Shown one piece after another: positions 1-7,200 of a DNA stretch of 21,132 nt. The position numbers were made by a program, and so were the translations under genes. The stretch comes from Fimbriimonadaceae bacterium. Lineage in GTDB: Bacteria > Armatimonadota > Fimbriimonadia > Fimbriimonadales > Fimbriimonadaceae. Under the pieces are notes generated by a model. The model worked only from the letters and a program-made list of their open reading frames with translations, did not search any database and was not told where the DNA came from. Location of the stretch: the NCBI GenBank assembly GCA_022402505.1, contig JAKRSE010000176.1, forward strand, positions 917-22,048. Direction: 5' to 3'. The number at the start of each line of letters is the position of its first letter. Position 1 is the stretch's first letter.

Positions 1-2
1 GC

Positions 3-701
3 CTGCGACGGTTTCTGGCGGAAGGCGGGTTCGGCGGATTCACCACGACCTTCGAGGACCTGCACGGGCTCAACCAGCTTCCCGGCCTCGCCTGTCAGCG
101 GCTGATGGCGGACGGCTTCGGCTTCGGCGCGGAAGGGGATTGGAAGACGGCGGCTCTGGTCCGCTTCACCAAACGGGCGGGTCGGGGAGGATCGATGGGC
201 TCCTCCTTCATGGAGGACTACACCTATCACCTGTCGCCCGGCGGGGAGCAGGTGCTGGGAGCCCACATGCTGGAGGTCTGTCCGACCATCGCCTCGGCCC
301 GGCCCCGCCTGGAGATCCATCCGCTGGGAATCGGAGGCAAGGCGGACCCGGTTCGCCTCGTCTTCGACGGTCGCCCCGGCCGATTCGTCAATGCCAGTCT
401 GGTCGATCTGGGAACCAGATTCCGGCTGATCGTGAATACGGTCGAAGCTCTGGAGGTTCCGAAGATGCCGAATCTCCCCGTCGCCCGAGCCCTCTGGAAG
501 GTCGAGCCGAGCTTCCCGGTCGGAGTCGCCGGGTGGCTCCTCGCGGGCGGCGCCCACCACACGGTCTACACCGGCGACGTCTCCGTCGAGATGTTCCGCA
601 TCTTCGCCGAACTCGCCGGGATCGAGTGCGTCGTGATCGACAACTCCTCCACCCTGGAAGGACTCAAGAACGAGCTTCGCTGGAACAGCCTGGCCTTCTG
701 A
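3..701 (+). CDS. araA: L-arabinose isomerase, C-terminal part (5' end outside window)
   Basis: This enzyme converts L-arabinose to L-ribulose in the cytoplasm, the first step of the bacterial arabinose pathway. The reading frame is open from base 3 and ends in TGA at 699-701, giving about 232 residues; the family is usually about 500 residues long, so the N-terminal half lies outside the window. Family signatures are plain: SFMEDYTYHL, then HMLEVCP, which carry metal-binding Glu and His residues, and near the end GGAHHTVYT with the second conserved His region, followed by CVVIDN and ELRWN, which match the usual AraA C-terminus. The stop lies only 3 bases from the stop of the convergent xylanase-arabinofuranosidase gene. 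That neighbour would release arabinose from arabinoxylan, so the pair makes functional sense. Identification is secure; only the missing N-terminus limits the description. Confidence 0.95.
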   Translation: MRRFLAEGGFGGFTTTFEDLHGLNQLPGLACQRLMADGFGFGAEGDWKTAALVRFTKRAGRGGSMGSSFMEDYTYHLSPGGEQVLGAHMLEVCPTIASARPRLEIHPLGIGGKADPVRLVFDGRPGRFVNASLVDLGTRFRLIVNTVEALEVPKMPNLPVARALWKVEPSFPVGVAGWLLAGGAHHTVYTGDVSVEMFRIFAELAGIECVVIDNSSTLEGLKNELRWNSLAF

Positions 702-704
702 CCG

Positions 705-2768
705 TCAGCGGCCGGCCGGCTTGAGCAGTCCGAGCCGGTAGGGGAGGAGAAGGTACTCCATGCCGTTGCTGGACTTCACCCGGCCCTGGAAGAGAAGCTG
801 CAGGTTGTTCGGGTCGATGGTCATCGTCTGGTCGAAGCCTTCTCGGATCAGCTCGCCATGGCTGATGTCCTCGGTCCAGGGCTCGACTCCCGGGGCGAAG
901 CGGACGTTGGCCACGCCCGCGAAAGGCTTCTCCCAGGTGTCGGCCAGCGGGGTCCACTTTCCGTCCAGCCGCTCGGCGGTCCAGCTCCGGTAGTAGCGGA
1001 TGCCCGTCGGCCCGATCGCCTCGATGATCGTCAGGTAGCCGCCGTCCTTCATCCGGTAGTGGGCGCTCCCCTCGAACAGGTGGAACCGATTCTCTTCTGA
1101 GAGGACGATCACCGGCGGAGACATGCCGTTGGGAAAGTCGGCCAGAGCGGTTCGACTGCGGTAGAGCTTCCCGTCGTCTCCGGTGAAGAAGAGGTAGGCG
1201 TGGGTCTCGTCGCAGATGATGAAGTAGTCCAGCCAGAGATCGGGCGCACCGGCCGGCTTTTCGGCAAAGAAGCTCTTGGGGGCCGACCAGGAGCTTGGGT
1301 CTGAGATCGTCTTGGTCGTGCTGAACTGCGGATGCTGAGACTGGTAGATGAGGTACCAGAGCCCGTGAGGTTCGAACCAGAAGACCTGGGGGGCGCAGTG
1401 GTAGCCGCGGAGCCCGGGGTTCGCCTCATCCATGAATCGCGGTTCCGCCTTGGCCGCCCCCTCCCAGGTGGGGAAGTTCATGTAGACCATCTGCCAGCCG
1501 GAGGAGCGGGCGACGGTGGCGAAGAGATGCCAGAGTCCCTCGTGCCGGACCACGGTCGGATCCTTGATCGCCACGACCGGCCGCCGGGGGTCTTTGGGAG
1601 GCGGCACCACTTCGGCCCCCGCGACCCAGGTGAGGTTTTCCAGCGGCTTGGTCCGAGGGAAGCCGGCCTTGCGGAAGGACTCCAGGACCCGGTGGAAGGC
1701 GGGCTTCGGGGCCAGACTGCGGTCGAAGAGGAGCGGGTGGTTCGTGCGACCGCGCACGGGGAAGTTGTTCAGCCAGGTGTGGGCGTCGCTCGCCCCCCAG
1801 AAGGTGATCCGGGTGATCTGCGGGCGGGCCAGGGCGAAGTCGAAGAACTCGCCGTAGAATTCGGCCAGACGCTTCTGCTGTTCGTCGGGGAGGCCGTTGA
1901 CGTAGGGGTTCAGTCCCTCGCGCTCGGCAGCGGTGACATCCGCGCCGCCGGAGCCGCGGCGGGGCAGGGGATCGACGTCCAGCTCGGTGATGACGACCTT
2001 GAAGCCCTCGTCGATGTAGGCTTGGATCCCTCGCTTCACCTCGTCCATGGAGGTCGAAGTCATGTAATGGCCCTGGATCCCCACGGCATCGAGCCGGACG
2101 CCGGCGTCGCGGAGGCTCTTGACCAGTGCCAGCCCCGACGGACGCTTGTAGTCAAGCTCGATGTTGTAGTCGTTGTAGTAGAGTTCCGCCTCCGGGTCGG
2201 CTTGAGCGGCGAACTCGAAGGCCTTGACGAGATAGTCGTCTCCGATGGCTCGCCGAGCCGGGGTGTCGCGGAGACCGCCGGAGTCGGCGACCGCCTCGTT
2301 CACGACGTCCCATCCCTTCACCCGGCCCTTGTAGCGGCCCATGACGGTGAAGATGTGGTCGCGCATGTTCTTCAGAGCGACCTCTCGCGGCAGGGGCTTG
2401 CCCTCGGCATCCTGGAACAGGAATCCCGGCGCCTGGGCATGCCAGACAAGCGTATGTCCGATCACCTCCATGCCGTGCTCCTCGGCGAAGGCCATGAAGC
2501 GGTCGGCCGCGGTGAAGTCATATTCGCCGGGCGCCCGGAGCATGGACGAGGGCTTCATCTCGTTCTCAGCGGTCAGCGAGTTGAACTGGGAAACGACATG
2601 TTCCCGGTAGCGGGGATCGTCCAGGTTGTGCGCCGCGATCGCCACGCCCAGGCTGAAGCCCGGCCCGGCGGCCTGGCGGAGGGTCTTCGGTTCCGGCTGT
2701 GAATCGGCGAAGGCGGCCAAGGGAATCAGCCCCACCGCCGCGGTCAACAGGAGGGAAATCATCGTCAT
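705..2768 (-). CDS. Secreted bifunctional GH10 endo-1,4-beta-xylanase / GH62 alpha-L-arabinofuranosidase
   Basis: The protein should cut the xylan backbone and strip arabinose side chains outside the cytoplasm. I chose ATG at 2768 (687 aa): it follows GAGGAAG and begins a signal peptide (MTMISLLL, then a small-residue stretch up to AFADS). An upstream in-frame ATG at 2804 would add 12 polar residues before the signal. Residues about 30-370 are GH10: WDVVNEAV holds the acid/base Glu (about 158) and ITELDVDPLP the nucleophile Glu (about 262). Residues about 380-687 are GH62: KDPTVV with the catalytic-base Asp (about 403), the CDETHAYLFF segment, and HLFEGS with the acid Glu (about 566). The protein ends with the typical LLPYRLGLL. 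All expected catalytic residues are present. The GH10 half closely resembles the gene at 3786-4886. No carbohydrate-binding module is visible. Family assignment is firm; the actual substrates are inferred. Confidence 0.93.
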   Translation of the reverse strand: MTMISLLLTAAVGLIPLAAFADSQPEPKTLRQAAGPGFSLGVAIAAHNLDDPRYREHVVSQFNSLTAENEMKPSSMLRAPGEYDFTAADRFMAFAEEHGMEVIGHTLVWHAQAPGFLFQDAEGKPLPREVALKNMRDHIFTVMGRYKGRVKGWDVVNEAVADSGGLRDTPARRAIGDDYLVKAFEFAAQADPEAELYYNDYNIELDYKRPSGLALVKSLRDAGVRLDAVGIQGHYMTSTSMDEVKRGIQAYIDEGFKVVITELDVDPLPRRGSGGADVTAAEREGLNPYVNGLPDEQQKRLAEFYGEFFDFALARPQITRITFWGASDAHTWLNNFPVRGRTNHPLLFDRSLAPKPAFHRVLESFRKAGFPRTKPLENLTWVAGAEVVPPPKDPRRPVVAIKDPTVVRHEGLWHLFATVARSSGWQMVYMNFPTWEGAAKAEPRFMDEANPGLRGYHCAPQVFWFEPHGLWYLIYQSQHPQFSTTKTISDPSSWSAPKSFFAEKPAGAPDLWLDYFIICDETHAYLFFTGDDGKLYRSRTALADFPNGMSPPVIVLSEENRFHLFEGSAHYRMKDGGYLTIIEAIGPTGIRYYRSWTAERLDGKWTPLADTWEKPFAGVANVRFAPGVEPWTEDISHGELIREGFDQTMTIDPNNLQLLFQGRVKSSNGMEYLLLPYRLGLLKPAGR

Positions 2769-2915
2769 CACTTCCTCGTGATCGTCTTGCCGCACATGGG
2801 ACAAAACGTATTGGCAGTCTACTCCCTTGGACAGGCTCCATGACCGCTTTCCTGATCATCGCGACTGCGATGCGGTGACCGGCGGCCTGGATCGGACGTC
2901 AAGAAAGAGGAGCAG
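2769..2915. other. Divergent intergenic region between xylanase-arabinofuranosidase and toxin-antitoxin genes
   Basis: About 147 bases separate two divergent genes and should hold promoters for both. On the minus strand a possible -10 TAGACT lies at 2821-2816, without a good -35. On the plus strand there is a TTGGAC at 2828-2833 with no clear -10 partner. If the antitoxin really starts at 3078, the non-coding stretch extends to 3077. No RNA gene, repeat or strong operator is recognisable. Confidence 0.4.
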
Positions 2916-3386
2916 ATGGAAGACCGCAGGATGGTTCGAGGGTTGCCGCCCGAGGCTGCTTCGCATCGGGTGGAACACGCGTCTGCCACCCGCGAAGGCA
3001 GCGTGGTGACGTTCCGCTTCTGCTCCAGCCGCTGCGATCCAGAGCCCAAGGGCGCCGAGGCGTCCGAAGGCCCGGAAATGGTCTCAGACGTCATCGTCTC
3101 CATGGATGTGAGTCTGGCTGAAGCCCTCCGGGCCTCACTCGCCAAGACGCTTGCTGGAAATGCCGGGCAAGAGGAGACAACCGTTTCTCTTCCTGCAGAT
3201 CAGACTGACCGGGCCATTGAGATCATCGCGAACAACTCGAAGATGATCGGCCAAAGAGAAGACGGCCGGTTCCGAACCCCTGGTGGAAGGAGGCTCGAGT
3301 ATGGTGAACACCGAGGAATGTACAGGATTCCGGCCGACTTTGACGACCCGGTGGACCCTCTCTTTGAGGTGCTTGAGTCGCCTTGA
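2916..3386 (+). CDS. Putative antitoxin of a PIN-type toxin-antitoxin pair
   Basis: The function is inferred from position and the C-terminus. The C-terminal segment RGMYRIPADFDDPVDPLFE resembles the tail of small antitoxins (VapB/DUF2281-like, with a Phe-Asp-x-Pro-hydrophobic core) that bind and block PIN toxins. The stop overlaps the toxin start by 4 bases (TTGA at 3383-3386), typical for such pairs. The start is uncertain. ATG at 2916 follows AAGAGGAG but gives 156 aa, long for this type. ATG at 3078, preceded by GAAGG, gives 102 aa and is the more usual size; the first 54 residues of the longer form resemble nothing I know. The middle part (SLAEALRASLAKTLAG and DQTDRAIEIIANNS) is likely helical. 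The DNA is slightly less GC-rich than the neighbouring genes, which fits acquisition as a small module. Confidence 0.6.
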   Translation: MEDRRMVRGLPPEAASHRVEHASATREGSVVTFRFCSSRCDPEPKGAEASEGPEMVSDVIVSMDVSLAEALRASLAKTLAGNAGQEETTVSLPADQTDRAIEIIANNSKMIGQREDGRFRTPGGRRLEYGEHRGMYRIPADFDDPVDPLFEVLESP

Positions 3387-3802
3387 CTGATTCCGTACAG
3401 GGCTCGGACGGCTCCGGTCCGCCCTGCCTGCTCGACACCTCGGTCTATCTGAAGTATGTTCTGGGAGAATCCCTGCCGGAGCGGCTGCTCGAGAGGATCG
3501 GCGGTGCGGGGGTGCATCTTGTCAGCTGGGCCACCGTCTGGGAAATGGCGGTGAAGACGAGAATCGGCAAGTTGAGTGAGGTGGCTCTCGTCCACCTGCA
3601 CCAGGCGGTCCAGGCACAGAAAGTTCAGCTCTTGGACCTCGACCAAGAGACGGTCGAAGCCTATCTCCGGCTGACCCAGATCTCCGATCACCGGGACCCG
3701 TTCGACCTGATGATCCTGGCGACGGCAAAGCGCTACGATCTCCCGGTCATCACCACGGATCAGCGGTTCGCCGAGTACGAGGGAATCACTGTCGTGCTCT
3801 GA
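3383..3802 (+). CDS. PIN-domain ribonuclease toxin (VapC-like)
   Basis: PIN-domain toxins are Mg-dependent RNases that cut specific RNAs when free of their antitoxin. The 139-aa protein has the fold's acidic residues in order: LLDTSVYL (Asp18), ATVWEMAVK (Glu54), HRDPFDLMILATA (Asp105 and Asp108) and VITTDQRFAEY (Asp126). This matches the compact VapC-like subgroup with the HRDPFD motif, and the length is normal. The start is TTG at 3383, overlapping the antitoxin stop as TTGA, which implies translational coupling; a start further in would lose little because the PIN core begins near residue 15. The 3' end overlaps the convergent xylanase gene by 17 bases. The pair sits between two near-duplicate xylanase genes. 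RNA target is unknown. Confidence 0.88.
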   Translation: MTDSVQGSDGSGPPCLLDTSVYLKYVLGESLPERLLERIGGAGVHLVSWATVWEMAVKTRIGKLSEVALVHLHQAVQAQKVQLLDLDQETVEAYLRLTQISDHRDPFDLMILATAKRYDLPVITTDQRFAEYEGITVVL

Positions 3803-4886
3803 TCTTCTTCGCCGATTCCAGGACCCGGAAGAAGGCCGGCTTCGGCTGGAAGCTCCGGTCGAAGAGGAGCGGGTGGTTGGTGCGGCTTCGCACCGGGAAG
3901 TAGTTCAGCCAGGAGTCGCCGTCGGTCAGGCCCCAGAAGGTGACGCGGGTGATCTTGGGCTGGGTCACGAAGTAGTCGAACAGACGGCCGTAGCGGTCGG
4001 CCAGCTCGGCCTGCACGGCGGCCGGAAGTCCGTTCCGGTAGGGATCCATGCCCTCTCTCTCTTCGGCCGTCACGTCCGCCCCGCCCGCGCCGCGACGAGG
4101 CAGGGGGTCGATGTCCAGCTCGGTGATCATCACTTCGAAGCCATCGTCGATGTAGGCCTGGATGCCACGCTGAACCTCCTCGATCGAAGTTCCGAGGAGG
4201 TAATGACCCTGGATTCCCACCGCATCCAGCCGGACCCCGGCGGCCCGCAGGTCTCGGACCAGCTTCAGCCCCGACTCCCGCTTGTAGTCCAGGTCGATGT
4301 TGTAGTCGTTGTAGTAGAGCTCGGCCTCCGGGTCGGCTTCGGCGGCGAAGCGGAAGGCCTTCTCGACGTAGTCGGGGCCGATCGCCTTGAGGGCCGGAGT
4401 CTCGCGGAGCCCGCCTGAATCAGCCACCGCCTCGTTCACCACGTCCCAGCCCTTGATTCGCCCCCGGTACCGCCCGACCACGGTCATGATGTGGTCCCGC
4501 ATGTTCCGCAGGGCGGTTTCGCGGGGGAGCGGTCGGCCGGCTTCGTCCTCGAAGAGGAAGGCTCGGGATTGAGAATGCCAGACGAGGGTGTGGCCGATGA
4601 TCTCCAGCCCGTGCTTTTCGGCAAAATCGACGAAGCGGTCCGCATCGCGGAAGTCGTACCGCCCCGGCGCCACCAGCAGGGAGGCGGGCTTCATCTCGTT
4701 GCCGGGGGTGATCACATTGAACTGGGAAGTGATCAGCGCGACCGACGCCGGATCGCTCAGCTGAGAGGCGGTCAGGGCCGTTCCGATCAGAAACCGGTCC
4801 TTGAACGCCTCGCGCAGAACCGTTGCCGGAGCCGATTCGGCCTCGGTCGTCACCGAGAGAGCCAGGGCAAAGGTAAGGGGCAGCAT
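3786..4886 (-). CDS. Secreted GH10 endo-1,4-beta-xylanase
   Basis: This 366-aa enzyme should hydrolyse beta-1,4-xylan outside the cytoplasm. It begins with a short hydrophobic signal (MLPLTFALALSVTTEAESA), and GGGGGAT lies 9 bases before the ATG. The single GH10 domain fills the rest: GNEMKP, HTLVWHSQ, WDVVNEAV (acid/base Glu about 152), YYNDYNID, GIQGHY, ITELDIDPLP (nucleophile Glu about 256) and TFWGLTDG are all in order. It is very similar, over nearly the whole length, to the GH10 half of the gene at 705-2768, but lacks the GH62 tail. The two are clear paralogues, probably a tandem duplication. It lies 49 bases downstream of the PPK2 gene on the same strand, with a possible promoter of its own in the gap. 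It overlaps the end of the toxin gene by 17 bases. Confidence 0.94.
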   Translation of the reverse strand: MLPLTFALALSVTTEAESAPATVLREAFKDRFLIGTALTASQLSDPASVALITSQFNVITPGNEMKPASLLVAPGRYDFRDADRFVDFAEKHGLEIIGHTLVWHSQSRAFLFEDEAGRPLPRETALRNMRDHIMTVVGRYRGRIKGWDVVNEAVADSGGLRETPALKAIGPDYVEKAFRFAAEADPEAELYYNDYNIDLDYKRESGLKLVRDLRAAGVRLDAVGIQGHYLLGTSIEEVQRGIQAYIDDGFEVMITELDIDPLPRRGAGGADVTAEEREGMDPYRNGLPAAVQAELADRYGRLFDYFVTQPKITRVTFWGLTDGDSWLNYFPVRSRTNHPLLFDRSFQPKPAFFRVLESAKKIRARQ

Positions 4887-4927
4887 GGCTTCGATCCCCC
4901 GGCCGTGGGCGGGCCGGGCCGACTGAG

Positions 4928-4933
4928 AGCATA
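4928..4933 (-). promoter_or_regulatory. Possible -10 element for the GH10 xylanase gene
   Basis: TATGCT is read on the minus strand, 41 bases before the xylanase ATG, in the only gap between PPK2 and xylanase. It matches the sigma-70 -10 pattern (TAnnnT) but no convincing -35 lies 16-18 bases upstream, so this is a weak call. Confidence 0.25.
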
Positions 4934-4935
4934 CA

Positions 4936-5778
4936 TCAAGCCCGCGGCTTCAGGTTGGCGGCCTTCCATTCGGCAAGCTCGGCGCGGCGCTTCACTCCGA
5001 GGTCTTCCAGGAACTGCTCCATTCCGGGCCGCAGTTCGCGCATGTGCTCGATCAGCACTTCGACGATCTGGTGGTCGCGCCACCACTTCTTGTCGCTGGG
5101 GACGATGTGCCACGGCGCCCATTCGGTCGAGCAGCGCGAAAGGGCCTCTTCGTAGACGTCCTGATATTCGTCCCAGTGCTCCCTCTCGCGCCAGTCGGCG
5201 GCGGCGAGCTTCCAGCTGGCTCGAGGGTTCTCTTCCCGCCGAAGAAGCCTCTTCTCCTGCTCCTCCTTGCTGATGTGCAGAAAGAACTTGAGGATGATGA
5301 CGCCGTTCTCGGTGAGCATCCTTTCGAAGTCGTTGATCTGTCGGTACCGAAGCTCGATGTCCTTGGCCGGGGCCAGTTCGTGGACCTTCACGACGAGGAC
5401 GTCTTCGTAGTGGGACCGGTTGAAGATGACGATCTCCCCTCGGGCCGGCGCCTCCTTGTGGATCCTCCACAGGTAGTCGTGGGCAAGCTCGGTGGCGGTG
5501 GGGACCTTGAAGCAGACCGCCCGCCCGGTGAGGATGTTGCCCATCCCGAAGATCCGTCGGCAGGCTCCGTCCTTCCCGGCCGCATCCATCCCTTGAACGT
5601 TGATCAGGAGCCCTTTGACGGCGGCGAAGGCGAAGAGGTCTTCCAGTTCATCGAACTCCACCTGCCATTCTTTGAGCAGCTTTGCGGAGACGTCTTTGTC
5701 CGCATCGTCGGGGGGCAGGGTGGAGACCTTCTTCAGGTCCACTTTTTGGCCGGGCTTGATCTTGACGAGTCGGCTCAT
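4936..5778 (-). CDS. ppk2: Polyphosphate kinase 2 family protein (polyphosphate:nucleotide phosphotransferase)
   Basis: PPK2 enzymes transfer phosphate between polyphosphate and nucleotides, usually making NDPs or NTPs from polyphosphate. The 280-aa length fits a single-domain PPK2. Visible motifs are Walker A VQGMDAAGKDG (about residues 61-71), Walker B/substrate segment IVIFNRSHYEDVLV (about 116-129), the lid region ISKEEQEKRLLRRE, and the signature WAPWHIVPSDKKWWRD near residue 220. The overall pattern resembles the PPK2 group that includes polyphosphate:AMP/ADP phosphotransferases; which nucleotide is preferred cannot be read with confidence. The ATG at 5778 opens the well-conserved N-terminus. 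It is divergent from the ANKH-like transporter gene, with only about 38 bases between likely starts, so the promoters must be very compact or lie inside coding DNA. Confidence 0.93.
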   Translation of the reverse strand: MSRLVKIKPGQKVDLKKVSTLPPDDADKDVSAKLLKEWQVEFDELEDLFAFAAVKGLLINVQGMDAAGKDGACRRIFGMGNILTGRAVCFKVPTATELAHDYLWRIHKEAPARGEIVIFNRSHYEDVLVVKVHELAPAKDIELRYRQINDFERMLTENGVIILKFFLHISKEEQEKRLLRREENPRASWKLAAADWREREHWDEYQDVYEEALSRCSTEWAPWHIVPSDKKWWRDHQIVEVLIEHMRELRPGMEQFLEDLGVKRRAELAEWKAANLKPRA

Positions 5779-5816
5779 TCGGTTCCGTGTCCAGACGGTA
5801 CCCTGCCCCGAGCCGG

Positions 5817-7193
5817 ATGAACGCTCGGGCCGACTCCGAATCCTTGACCCATGCCCGGGCGTGGCGGTTCTACTCGCCTCTGGCCCTCAGCTGGCTGTGC
5901 ATGGCGGCCGAGGCGCCGATCTGCATGGCGATCATCGGTCGTTCGCCCAATTCCGAGGTGAATGCGGCCGCTTTTCTGCTCGTCATGGCGGTGGCGATCT
6001 TCATCGAGTCTCCGGTCATCGACCTGCTCAGCACAGGCACGGCCCTGGGGCGGGATCGGCGGGGTCTGGCGGCGGTCCGCCGCTTCACCCTGCTGCTCAT
6101 GGCTGTGGTGACGGCGGTTCATGCCGCGGTCGTCTGGACCCCCCTCTACGATCTGGTCGTGCGGGGGTTGATGGGTCAGCCGAGCGCGGTGGCCGATGCC
6201 GCCCTCTGGCCGCTCCGCATCCTGACCCTCTGGAGCGCATTCATCGGCTGGCGGCGGTTCCTGCAGGGGGTCATGATCGCCCAGGGGCAGACCCGGGCTG
6301 TTTCCGTGGGGACTCTGGCGCGGGTGGCGACCATCGGCGGTGTCGGCTGGGCCCTCCATGTCGCCTGGCCGGACCAGGGGCTCAAGGCGGCGGCGACCGC
6401 CCTGCTGGCTTCGGTGGTCGTCGAAAGCCTCCTCATCACCTGGCTGGCTCGGCCCAGCCTGGCGATGCTGCCGGCCGAGGGCGAAGCCGACCCGGCTCAT
6501 CTGACGCTCGGAGCCCTCCTCGGATTCCATCTTCCCCTGACGGCGGCGACGGCGGTGATGCTGCTCGGGCAGCCGCTGGTGAGCCGCAGCCTGGCAGCCA
6601 GCGAGGCTCCGATCCAGAACGCCGCCGCCTGGCAGCTCTCCATGTCCCTGCTGTGGCTCTTCCGGACCGCCACCTTCGCCCTGCCCGAAGTCGTGATCAC
6701 CCTGGCCAGGAACCGCGAGTCGGAGCGTCAGATGCGGACCTTCTCGCTGGCGGTGGGAGCGGCGCTCACCGGCCTCCTGCTGGCGGCGATCGCGACCGGG
6801 GCGGACCGATGGTGGCTGGTGACCGTTCTCGGCGCGCCGGAGAGCCTGGTCGGCCCGGCCCGGCTCGCCCTTCTCCTCAACGCCATCAAGCCGCTGCTGG
6901 ACGCCGCGATGTGCTACAGCCGGGGCATCCTGACGGCCCGGCGAAAGACCAAGGTTCGCCTCACGGCGATCGGAGTCGGGATGGCGGTTCCCCTGGCCGG
7001 GTTGGCGGGCGGCGGTTCGGCGAAGGTTCCGGGCATCTGGCTCGTCTCGGGCGCCTTCCTGGCCGCCCAGTTGGCCGAGCTTTGGGTTCTGGCCGCCGGG
7101 GCGCGAAAGTCGACATTTCTTTCTTTTGCGGCCGAGGGCCCGCCGGGCGGACCCGGCGATCTTGAACCTCCCGGCCCTCGCATGTCAGAGTAA
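5817..7193 (+). CDS. ANKH-like (progressive ankylosis) membrane transporter, MOP/MATE superfamily
   Basis: This is a polytopic membrane protein of about 458 aa with roughly 10-12 hydrophobic segments. Segments such as LALSWLCMAAEAPI, AIFIESPVIDLLSTGTALGRD and AFIGWRRFLQGVMIAQGQTR recall bacterial relatives of vertebrate ANKH, a MOP-superfamily protein linked to export of ATP/pyrophosphate or citrate. I rely on remembered family patterns, so a plain MATE-like or polysaccharide-flippase-like transporter is the fallback. ATG at 5817 was chosen; a GTG at 5787 would add ten polar residues and nearly touch the divergent PPK2 start. Neither has a strong ribosome site. The C-terminal tail from about residue 430 is Pro/Gly-rich and probably disordered. 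bioY follows after 7 bases, so the two are likely cotranscribed. Substrate is unknown. Confidence 0.7.
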   Translation: MNARADSESLTHARAWRFYSPLALSWLCMAAEAPICMAIIGRSPNSEVNAAAFLLVMAVAIFIESPVIDLLSTGTALGRDRRGLAAVRRFTLLLMAVVTAVHAAVVWTPLYDLVVRGLMGQPSAVADAALWPLRILTLWSAFIGWRRFLQGVMIAQGQTRAVSVGTLARVATIGGVGWALHVAWPDQGLKAAATALLASVVVESLLITWLARPSLAMLPAEGEADPAHLTLGALLGFHLPLTAATAVMLLGQPLVSRSLAASEAPIQNAAAWQLSMSLLWLFRTATFALPEVVITLARNRESERQMRTFSLAVGAALTGLLLAAIATGADRWWLVTVLGAPESLVGPARLALLLNAIKPLLDAAMCYSRGILTARRKTKVRLTAIGVGMAVPLAGLAGGGSAKVPGIWLVSGAFLAAQLAELWVLAAGARKSTFLSFAAEGPPGGPGDLEPPGPRMSE

Positions 7194-7200
7194 GGACGTG

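Noticed and set aside
1332..2702. Long open frame (456 codons) on the plus strand opposite the GH10-GH62 gene
   Set aside because: The translation is low-complexity and rich in Gly, Val, Asp and Arg with no family motifs. It is a shadow of the high-GC xylanase gene, whose catalytic motifs are intact on the other strand.
5600..7165. 521-codon plus-strand frame overlapping ppk2 and the ANKH-like gene
   Set aside because: Its product is Gly/Pro/Arg/Ala low-complexity, while the neighbouring frame encodes a proper membrane protein.
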